From positions 14,603,001 through 14,667,000 of the forward strand of contig OZ020305.1 in NCBI GenBank assembly GCA_963971305.1: 64,000 nucleotides of DNA, given 5' to 3'. Positions 22,871 through 34,800 of this stretch are shown here, in pieces. The position numbers and the translations under genes were made by a program. The notes below the pieces were generated by a model. That model had not been told where the DNA came from. It saw only the letters and a program-made list of their open reading frames with translations, and did no database searches. Origin of the DNA: Arcuatula senhousia. Lineage: Eukaryota; Mollusca; Bivalvia; Mytilida; Mytilidae. Each line of letters opens with the position of its first letter. The stretch's first letter is position 1.

Positions 22871-25800
22871 GTTAGATTTATTTTATTTTTTATTTAATAC
22901 GATGATGATTAACATACTTCAGATAAATTAAGACATCAACCTTAAGATATTTATTAAGACGTCAACCTAAAGAGATTTATTAAGACGTCAACCTAAAGAG
23001 ATTTATTAAGACGTCAACCTAAGGAGATTTATTAATCAACCTAAAGAGATTTATAAAGACGTCAACCTAAAGAGATTTATAAAGACGTCAACCTAAAGAG
23101 ATTTATTAAGACGTCAACCTTAAGAGATATATTTAGAGTCAACATAAAGAGATATATTAAGACGTCAACCTAAAGAGATATATTTAGAGTCAACCTAAAG
23201 AGATATATAAAGACGTCAACCTAAAGAGATATATTTAGAGTCAACCTAAAGAGATTTATTAAGACGTCAACCTAAGGAGATTTATTAATCAACCTAAAGA
23301 GATTTATAAAGACGTCAACCTAAAGAGATTTATAAAGACGTCAACCTAAAGAGGTTTATAAAGACGTCAACCTAAAGAGGTTTATAAAGACGTCAACCTA
23401 AAGATATTTATTAAGACGTCAACCTAAAGAGATTTATTAAGACGTCAACCTAAAGAGATTTATTAAGACGTCAACCTAAAGAGATTTATTAAGACGTCAA
23501 CCTAAAGAGATTTATTATAGGATTGAACACCTATTTTCGGTCGTTCATGCATGTATGAACGGATCTTGGAGCTCACAAACTGAATGAATGGCCGAAGGCC
23601 GTTCATGTTACAGTTTGTGAGTGAAGAGATCCGTTCATACATGCATGAACGACCGAAAATAGGTGTTCAATCCTTATAATTCTTCAAATTTATACCTTTT
23701 TTCAAAAGAAAAATAAATTACGTTATTTAGGACGACGTCATCGCCACCATATTTGTTTACATTGGAAACGAGGCAGAGACGTTCATGAAAGTATGAACGG
23801 ATCTGGCAATGACGTTTCGACCAATCAGAAATGAGTATACGCATGAACGCATGTCTGATAAGAATTATTAAGACGTCAACCTAAAGAGATTTATAAAGAC
23901 GTCAACCTAAAGAGATTTATAAAGACGTCAATCTAAAGGGCACTGACCGCCAGAACGACTTGCAATGGGATATCTGTGTTAAAATGCATTCGATTATATC
24001 AGTGTTTAAATTTCTCTTCATTCTTTGCCCCATAGTGACTCAGGCAGCGGTGATTTTCATTGGTTGGATTGGTCGTAGAATTTTAAGATAAATCCTAACA
24101 TTGTTCAATTTTAGAGAACTTAAGCTAACATAGGCCTTTTCGCAAATGCAAGTATGATTTGTTGTTAATTGGTCACATTGGCGATTAAAATGATCTCTTT
24201 TTATGAATTACCAAATAAACAAAAAAACAATGCCTTTCCTTATGATTATCTCTTAATTGTTTGTTACCTTCATTTGGATTTCCAAAATACAAAATAATCG
24301 AAATTTGTCGTTTATCTCGATAAGATAGTTTAACTTGTTATATTCATCCCGTTATGGTCATAAAGTTTGGATCATGTTAAGGGCCTGTCCATTTAACTTG
24401 AAGAAGGCCTGTTTTTTTTTCTAAACAAATATTTTGAAAATGATTTTGGTTGAAAATATATTTTGGCCGCATAGGTTAAGAAAAAATATTCTAGAAAAAA
24501 ATATTCTAGAGAAGGTTCTTTCATTCTATAATATAATGATTATAATGTCGTGACGCTCTGCGCGGAAGAAAAATTTCTGGTTAAAACGGAAAACCAAGGC
24601 CCGCCCCTTCAAGTTAAATGGTCGGTCCGGTTTTCTTTTTGTGATACTTTCGTATCATCAACACATAAACCACAGAAATCAGTTATATTATCATTTTTTT
24701 CAAAAAATTTAGATGCAATACCTTTTTTTAAGACCACTGTGGATATTTGTAAGCTGCCTGTCATGATAAAGCCATGTGTGAATGCCACAGTGAAGCATTT
24801 CTTCTATGACATCAAGGATTACAAATGTAAAGCATACAGACGGGGATGTGGAGGGAATGAGAACAGCTTTGAAAGCAGACACCTGTGTCACACTGCATGT
24901 GACCATTCGGGTATGGAATGCAGATAAGACAAACTAAATAGTCTATTTGCCAATTAGCTCCGGATTTTTATTCCGGAATCGATTTAATTTTTCTTTGTAT
25001 AAGCGCTATGGAAAAAGCCATGGTTATCGAATGGCATACAGACAGGACAAGTCTCGGACTTTATCGTTAATGACTACGATAATCTACTGCAATTGATAGA
25101 ATTATTAGTACCCTTTTAACTCTTTTTACTCAGGTCGTGTTAAACAGTTGAGTGTAAATTTATATAGAATATGGTGTCAAAAACATTTTTATGTCAGTAA
25201 GTTTTTTTCAGATTTTTATGGTAGATTATCATAGTCGTAAAGGAAAAAGTCCGAGACTTGTCCGGTCTGTATGACATTCGGTAACCACTGCGTTTTTCAT
25301 AGCGCTAATTCAAAGAAAAATGAAATCGATTACGGAATAAATATCCGAAGCTTATTGGCAAACGGATTGTTGTTCATCAGATAGTTTTTGTGGTTCAAAT
25401 TGGTGCCTTATTCTTTTCTTTGACATTTTAAACGTTTTGATCAGCCCTTTTTTGTCCGGCTTAAAATGACAATACGATATTTTTGTTTTTGAATATGTTC
25501 CTCAGACTGTTGTGTGTATTTTGCTTTATTGTGTCTTCTGTCTGGTGGTAGTTAATGCTTTAAATCGGATTTATGATGTGCTCTTCAGAATACACTGTTT
25601 AAATTTGTTTATTTTTTAACCCTTCAACTAGACTACATTGAAATTTATACTGAATGTGTGCCTTATAGTGCATTTTCTCTTTAGAATACATTAAATTGTT
25701 GCACTTTTGAATTTTATAATATAAATTAAAAACTTTGCTTATTTCCCTGTAAACTTATATTTTCATCGATTTGATTTCATAGAACTCCAATGTAAATGTA

Positions 25801-28800
25801 ATATTTAAAGCGTTTCCCATTTCAATTTTATTTTACATTTAGTTTGCAGTTTGCCGAAAGATTCAGGCGAAGGGAGCGAATCTGTAAAAAGATTTTATTT
25901 CAACTCTTCTACAAAAACTTGTGAGGAGTTTACCTTCAAGGGACAGAAGGGTAACCACAATAACTTCAAAACAAAGAGGGCCTGTAGACGTCGATGTCAA
26001 AACATTGGTAAGATACTTGTAGTTCATACAGGAGAAAATATACAACACTTTACGGCTAAAACGCTTTTAAGTTTTACAGTGTACTTGTATGTTATATATT
26101 GCGCATTTCTAATTATAAGACAAGGTTTAAGAATACATTGGAATGGTAAATGTAATTGTATATGAATTCTATGTTTCATTAAATAGAAACTGTCTTTTTG
26201 TTACTGTTTGTAACTTCTCAGCTGAATTGGACGTGTATTTGATTTAAATCGATTAATGTTTATTGAATACAAGCCTTGAAGGACATAAAATTTCGACCAA
26301 ACGATTATTTTATATTCAGGTTCGTCGACAAAACCAGTGACAAAATCACCAACGAAACCGACAACAAAACCAGCAACGAAACCGACAACAAATTCACCAA
26401 CGAAACCAACAACAAATCCATCAACAGAACCTAAAACGAAACCAACAACGAAACCATCAACAAAACCAGCCACAAAACCTCCAACACAACCAGCGACGAC
26501 ACCACGAACCAGAAGACCAACTCGTACACGATCTACAACACAATCGCCTACGTCAACACGATCAACAAAGGCAGCAAAAATACCAGTTCCAACAGTTACA
26601 ATGGTATTCATAGCGCCACCTGGACCAAGTACCAGGTGGACGCCACCACCGCCAAATGGTATGTGTGAGTCCCGACATTTTACAATATTCTTAAAATTTT
26701 TAGTGATTATTTGAAGTACGACTACAATGTTTGTCGTATAGCAGTAACAATAAAAGTAGCAATAGACAATTAAGAACTTATATTCTTGATACGACAATTT
26801 AAACTCTGCATTGAGCATTACAGCCTTCAACATGGACCATTTCTATGACCGCTTACCTAAATTAGTACAATATACAGAATATGATGTAAATGTTTTTAAA
26901 ACAGAATATTTAGAAAAAAATTTCTCCAGGCATTGAATATGGACAATCAATAAAAACATCCAATTGTAAAATTAAAACTGTCATGACTGTTTTGGCTGAA
27001 GGTTTGCCAAAAATATTGGACTATAGTTATCGTTAAACGGTTGTTAAACATTTGGGTTTTTCAATTTTTTTTTAAATAATTATAATATTTGGATTTTTTG
27101 TCGATCACCAAATTAGTTCCTTTTAGCTATATACCTCGAAATATTTTCGTAGCAAGCCCCTGTATACAAACATGATGAAAACGATTTTTTGTGTGTAGAA
27201 TTTGATTAAAACTTGGTTCGTTATATATTATATAACATCTTTCTACATTTAAGAAACTATTTAATATATGGTTTTGTTTTTTCTAAAGGTACGTAAAATT
27301 AATATGACATCAATTATTTCATCCATATTTTTTGCTTTCTAGTGTGTGGCCTACCGAAAGACAGTGGACTTTGTTTGGCCTATTTTCGTAGATACTATTA
27401 CAATGTTAACTCTGGCAAATGTGAACAATTTATCTATGGTGGCTGTGGAGGTAACGGAAACAAATTTAAATCAAAGAGGCTTTGCAAAAAGGAGTGCAAA
27501 AACTTTAGTAAGTAACTCGTTATAAAAGAATATGATAGGAAATCGGCTGCTAAAATTCTCTCCTTGAATTCAAATTCAAATTCAAATTTCAAAGCATTTT
27601 TGTCAAAAAGCCGACCAAATTCTGATAAATATCAAGCCTCAAACTAGAGGTCGAAATCTTGACTACTTGAATTCGTTTTTATCAAATGGGTGTAAAAAAA
27701 AATAGGAGGTCATTCATTCCAATGTTTAAATTTACTTCCCTTGCAGTCATTTTGTTGCATCTTTTTTTTTTAATTACTAGTAAAGGAAACATTTTGTTTA
27801 ACAAGTCACTAATAAGCCATTCACGTGTACAACGTATGTTTCTGTTACTACAGGTTCCTAAGATAATGAAATGTCTGTAACAAGTCAGGACCATCGCGAT
27901 CTTCAAGTTTTACGGTGATTCTTTGCCTTGTTTGTCTGGTGTTTTTTCGCATTGAACTTTGATATTGATCATCCCAGTTCGATAGTGTTGTTATTATCTT
28001 TATTTTATTAACTCTTTTGGTATCTTTTCTAGAGAGCCTTGCATATCATACGATGATATTGGAGACAAGTATGTTTTTACGTGTTTAAAACATGCAAATT
28101 AGGATTTTCCCTTTGTATTATAAACATGGTAAAATAGTTTTTTTTTTAACTTTGCTTTTTAAAGAACAACCTAGATCTAAACCAGTTACAGCAATAGCAA
28201 TAGCAGCACCAAAACCACCCCCAACAAAGCCACCTATAGTAAAATCAACAAGGAAAAATCAAGGTTTGTAAAGTGTTGATATCAGTTTGTTTCATGATAA
28301 CCATTACTGCTGAAGAAATATTCATATTAAGAGATTTCCATTTTAAGGCGAATCTTCCTTACAAGTTCTGATACCTAGAAACTTGCAATATGCATATACA
28401 TGTATTAAGCATACCAAATTTAACCGCTTTGTTACATTGTATTTCAAAATTTGTATATCACAAAACCTGTAAACAAAAAAGAAATATTTGGTTGGAAAAG
28501 AAAACTTTTTATAGGAACTTTTTTGGGGGTAAAAATCCACAAACTGCAGAAAGACATTTGTCCTTTTTTAAGTGCATGCATGTATATAAAGAAGTCTTGA
28601 ATTTTCAGATGACCCTTTTTTCAATCAAAGCCATGACGGGTGCAAACGTTTTTTAAAGATATTTCTTGTTTTTAAAGGGCCAGCAGGTGTTACTGGAGCA
28701 CCAGCAGCACCAGGACCCCCTGGTAAGTTTTTGTGATATTTATTTTTTCATAAAAAATAAGGATATCGTTAACCATCCTCCAGTAGTTGGTTACCGTCCT

Positions 28801-31800
28801 AAAGCCGTCGCTCTGCTAGATGACTTGCTTTTTATCAACCAGCTATTATTTTATTGAAAGCAAAAAAAAATGTCTTTTTCTAATTTAAGTGCAAGAATTT
28901 TTTGTAGTCTCTACATAATGGCATATTAATAAGCAATATGAAAAAATTACACTGTGGTTGTGTCGGACAATGGACAGGTTTTTAACGAAATAGATTTCCT
29001 ATAACATTATGTAACCTAGGGGCATTAGGCAGGTAAAATATCTTAATTTTTTTTTTCTTCTTAAGGACGGTTATTAAGATTTTGAAAATAGGGAATAATC
29101 GTATATAAATCGTTTCACATACTGTCATGTTTTACCTTCGAGAAACCATTATTCAGAAATATTGAGACTTCTGAAACAATTTCGTAATGCTAGCGTCACT
29201 ATCCGATTTTGTCCCCATTTGTTATACGATAATGAATATTGTCCAAGTCGGGAGCGATCGTTTCTAAAGGAGCGACCATTTGATTTTTATGGGGGGGGGG
29301 CTATGGTGAAATTTGAAATAAAAAGGCAGGATGGCAAAAATCCAGAAATAAAAAGACAGGACAGTGCTTTGAGTAAAAAAAAGGCAGGATGGTATTTTTG
29401 CTTTAAAAAAAAATTGTGCGCGCAGGCGCGCAAACAAAAAATCCGGGCTCGACTTTTTCTGAAAATATAAAGGCAGGACGAAGAAAATATCCATAGCCCC
29501 CCCCCCCTAAAAATCAGATGGTTGATCCCTAACTCGCGCCATTCGGTTTCCATCTTTTTCCTTCGTAGCAACCTCGGCAGAATTTTTTTAAACTAGGGAA
29601 CTTCGTAATGACTTCAAAATGTTTTAACAAGTTAAAAAAAGCATCATAAGGATCGTGCAAAAATCTTTCTTGGCGTTGGGTTTGTTATTTCATCGTTTTC
29701 GTGGATGCACTCTTATTTTTTTTTTTTTTTTATTTGTTTTTGATATAGCCAGGCTTTTACAATCTCCTTACATCACCACCTGGCTAGGGTGTAAAGGAGT
29801 ATCTAGCAATACATATTACGGCTATATTTTATTGTTTAAAGATAAGCCAAAATCAATACATAATAAAAATAACAACACAAGGTAAAGAAAAAAAAAAAAA
29901 ACTTACATACATCATTCAAGTAAGTACACATGCAATTCAAAATCTACTCAAATTACACAAATAGTACATAATTATCCTATCATGCACAGATTTGCTCGCT
30001 TAGAGGGAGGGGAAATGAAAAAAAAGAAAAGAATTAATAAAGACTTTGAGTTTAGACAGTTAGAGTATTTGTTTGCTAAAAAAAAGAAGGAAATGATAAT
30101 AACTTTTTTTCAAAATAAAGGACCGAAAAAAAAAAAAAAAAACTATTGTGAGAAAATCTCTTGGACTGGGGTCCAAAATAGTTCTGTCTTCTCAAACTCA
30201 TCACTATTTTTTGCATTACTAAAGTCTAAACATTTATAATGTAAAATCTTTTGTTTAAAACCAATAATATTGGGTATTTTAACATCAAATTTACATTTAT
30301 ATATATATTGCTTTGCTACAACTATTAGAAAGTTGACAAGCATTGGTTCATTTGTGTAACCAAGTAAAAAACCTTTTTTGTTGACAATCATTGTAGGAAA
30401 AGCTCTCTTAATCATATTTACAATTGTTGTTACAAATGGCTGTATATGTATACAATCAAAAAAGAGATGTTCTAAAGTTTCATCCATTGAATTACAAAAA
30501 GTACATAATTTTGTATCTACAATTCTAATTTTGTGTAAAAAATAATTAGTAGGCACAATTCTATGCAGTAGCTTGAATTGAAAAATTTTTAAGCGTGAAT
30601 TTTTACAACACTGTTGCAGTAGTTTAAAAAAAAGATTGAAATCTAAATCTTCTTCTTCTAAATATTGTTTCCATTGCTCTATTCTAGAGCTTGGTGTAAC
30701 AAACTTTTGATTTACCATATCATTGTATAGAAACTTAAGGTTTCTAGCATCTTTAATTTTTTCCAAAAAATCATTGTTTCTATCCAAGTTTTCCAACTCT
30801 AGCCTACTAACCTGTTGCAAATTTCCTTTTAGCAAGTTTTTATAAGCTAGAGGAATATTACTGATAAGACTATGATACATCAAAAAGTTTTTAGTATAAC
30901 ATTTCTCAGATATATGATTAAAAGTAAAAAAAATACTTGTTATTAATGTCAATCAAATCTACAAGACATTGAATACCATATTGTTTCCATTTAGCTATAT
31001 GACTAACATTATCAATTGATACAAAATTCAATATATCTAACCTTAAAATTTCAGTAACGTTCATTGGTATTAAAGGTTTAACAATGTGTAAGCCTTTTAT
31101 AACATCTTTCCAAAAAGGATTACTAATATATTTACAATACTCTAAAAGTTTTTCTTTTTCCATATTAAAAATTCTAATCCCTCCATATTTATATAATTGT
31201 TTTTCTGCCAAGCTCTGCCAAACTCCTGTTGTATTATTCATGAGTCTTTTTATCCAGCTTAGTTTAAGATATGTACAAAAAGACTCTAAATGAATCATCT
31301 TTAAACCTCCCTCATCTAAATTTCCAATCAAAGTGTTTCTCTTAATCTTTTCTGTCTTCCCATCCCAAATAAAGTTATAAAAAATTCTATTCAAGTCATT
31401 TAATGTTTTATCACAAGGATTTGGCAGAGCTGTTAGCAGATGAATAATCTTTGGCAGTGCCAAAGATTTAACAACAGTGATTTTCCCAAGAAGGGAGAGT
31501 TTTCTATGTTGCCAACTTTTTAAAAGTTTTGATATATCGTGCAACTTTTGCTTAAAATTAATTTCTATCATATTTGCTAAGCATAACGAAAAATGAATAC
31601 CTAGTAGTTTGAAATTAGAGTGAGACCAGTTAAGTTCATGATCTCTACATAAAACAACATCAGAATATCTCTTACTTCCAATCCAAACCGCTCTGGTTTT
31701 GGATTTATTCATTTTAAGACCTGAAATCTTGTAGAAATCTTCAAAAGTAATCAATGAGTTTCTTAGAGACATTTCAGTGCCATCTAATGTTAAAAAGGTG

Positions 31801-34800
31801 TCATCTGCATATTGACTAATGATTGACTCTGTATTGTTAATTTTTAAACCCTTAATATTACAATTTGATTTAATTTTTAAAGCCAGTAATTCTACACCTA
31901 TTATAAAAAGGTAAGGTGACAAGGGATCACCCTGTCGACAGCCTCTTTCCAGATCAAAAAATGCAGACATATGTCCATTATTTATCACACAACTTTTAGC
32001 ATATTTATAGAAAGTGGTGAACCAATGGCAAACGGATGGCCCAAAGTTATAACTCTGTAATGCTTTAATAATAAAATTCCATTCAATGGAATCAAAAGCC
32101 TTTTCAAAGTCTATAAGCAGTAACAGACCTTCTATATTATTTTCTTCTAAATAATGCATGACGTCATATAATAATCTAGTATTTTCACCAATAAATCTAT
32201 CTTTAATAAAACCTTTTTGGGTGTCACTAATGATATTTGGTAAAATTCTCTTAAGCCTGTTTGCTATAACAGAGGATGCAATTTTGATATCAACATTCAA
32301 CAGGCTTATAGGTCTCCAGTTTGACATAAATCTTCTATCCTTATCTTCCTTTGGTAAGCAAGTAATTACACTTTGGTACTGAAATTCTGAAAACTGTCCA
32401 GTGTTATACCCATGTTTTAATGATCTATATACAAAATATCCAATATATCGCCAAAAGAATTTATAAAATTCAGAAGTAAATCCATCAGAGCCTGGGCTCT
32501 TACCATTTACCATGTTTTTCAATGCCTCACCACATTCTTTATATGTTAAATTTCCTTCACAAGATTCACTCTCATCATTTGTTAAGTGAACATTGTGCTG
32601 AAAGAATAAGTCATTATTAAAGTCTTGATTGTCCTGTTGACCTTTTGAAGAGTACAATTTTTTATAAAAATGTTTTTGTTCATTCAAAATACCTTCTGAA
32701 TCTGAAATATGCCTACCATTATCATCAATAAGTTCAGAAACAGTTTTTGAAAAATAGTGTTTTTTTTCTAAACCCAAAAAATATTTTGTACATTTTTCAT
32801 CATTTTCAAATCGGTTTGCCTTAGCTCTCAAAATAATGCCATCTACAATCTTTTCTCTGTGTTGAATGAGCTCAGACTTCTTTTCACTCAAAACATTTTT
32901 CGTAAGTTCTGAAGGATTCTGTTCAAACTCATACTCGAGTTGTTTTATTTCATCATCTAATTGCTTCATGTGACTTTTTTCCTGTTTTGATTTATTTATA
33001 CTATAAGATATAGTGATACTACGTAGTTTAACTTTCAATATTTCAAAAAATAATTGGTCATCACAGGACAATACAATGTTTTCTAAATCATTTATATCAC
33101 CTGAAACATGATATTCTAAAACAGTGTCATGTATACACTGTTTCACAAGATCAATATATTCATTGTCTTTAAGTAGCTGGGAATTAAATTTCCAGTAACC
33201 TCTTCCACGTTTATTTTGAGATCCCGAAAAAGTCAAGGATATCAGAGAATGATCAGTTCTATACCCTGGACTTATATCGGTTTTTTTAAACAATGAATAC
33301 AAATCTTCAGAGACAAGAAAATAATCTATTCTGCTTTGTTTAACTGGAGAGTGCTGACGCCATGTGAATTTACGTTTGTTGGGATTACATATTCTCCATG
33401 GGTCAACCAAATTAAAAGTTTCAATCATATTCTCTACACTTTTTCTACATTTTACATGTCTATCACTTATGATATTGTATGTGTCAATATATTTATCTTG
33501 TACAAAGTTCCAGTCCCCACAAAACATAATACATGAGTTATTTAAAGAGGTAACTTTGTTTAAAATATCATCAAACATATCATGTTCATCTGTATTGTGA
33601 CCATACAATGATACTAAAGTAAATCTTAAATTTTTAACAGTTATATCTACAATAACATATCTACCATTTTCATCACAAATACAATCATTTACAGAAAAAT
33701 CAAGGCCTTTTTTAATTAGAATACAGACTCCTGCACTTCTACTATTACAATGACTGAAGAATATTTTTGATCCCCATTCATCTTCCCATTTTTTCTCAAT
33801 GTCATTTGTACTATGAGTCTCCTGAAAACACACTAAATCTGCATTTTTGTCACCCACCCATTTAAACAAATCAAGTCTCTTCTTCTTATTAGAGAACAGG
33901 CCCCTTACATTCATAGAAATAATGTTTATATCCTCAGTCACTTTAGCTAACATCAAAAACTACAATTTTAAATAGCAAACAAATACAATTACAAAAACTC
34001 AACATTTTTTCCCTCTCAATCACACACTCCCAACACTCATACACAAGATGTCTCAAACGTTTCATTTACAATTTTTTTCTAAGATTGCAGTTTGTATATG
34101 GGATCTAAAACTATAATGAATTTTCAAGAAGTTACTCCTAATTATACTTTGCCTAAACATGTCTCATTCATGATTTTTGCTTGTATTTAACAAATAAACA
34201 ACTCATATAAAAAAAAAAATTAAAATAATTAAATGCATAAATTTTAACGCTTACAAAGTATTCCAAAAATTTATAACACTTGCAAACCCATCTAGATATA
34301 ACATTAATATCAAATTCAAAAATTAATTCAAAGTTAACATATACAAGCTGACAAATTAATCAGAGTTGTTTCCCTTGTACCACACATTATAATTAACATG
34401 CATTTAAAATGAACAAATTTGAATTTTATTTTTTAAGTTTAACAATTTGACATTTACAACAGTTACATATTGGGATCTTCTCTTTGGTCTTTTCTGCTCA
34501 GTCTCTCTTCAATGTCATCAAAAAGATTGAATTTAAGTCTTTTTCCACTCTTTGTTTTTCCATACACTGCACCATTAAAGTACCATACACCATCAAAGTT
34601 TTTTGATTCACTGAGTCTTTTGATCAGTCCCATATTATGTTGAGTAACATCATCCACCAGTTTGAAACCAGCAAGGGGATCAAGGTTCTTTTTCTGTCTC
34701 ATCACCCGTGATTTAACCTCTGAATTAATAAGTTTCACAATGATTGGGTTTGGTTGATCCGGCTTACCAGGGATGCGATGGATAGCTTGCACCTTATTTG

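Noticed and set aside
22925..23941. Regular repeat array considered as CRISPR-like
   Set aside because: Units are directly adjacent without unique spacers, in an intron of a eukaryotic gene: a minisatellite.
24035..24070. Possible extra exon between signal peptide and Kunitz 1 (acceptor after tttgccccatag)
   Set aside because: Phase 0 entry hits TGA at once, and the phase 1 reading cannot follow exon 1. The alternative acceptor at 24732 solves the frame without it.
24550..24732. Upstream open frame before Kunitz 1 (starting MTLCAEEKF)
   Set aside because: It lies in intron 1 across a MITE-like element and an acceptor; the signal-peptide exon at 22805 explains the start.
26201..26833. Long open frame on the minus strand rich in Val/Gly (VDGFVVGFV repeats)
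   Set aside because: It is the antisense shadow of the TKP-rich exon on the plus strand. The plus reading has splice sites, frame and composition that fit gene B.
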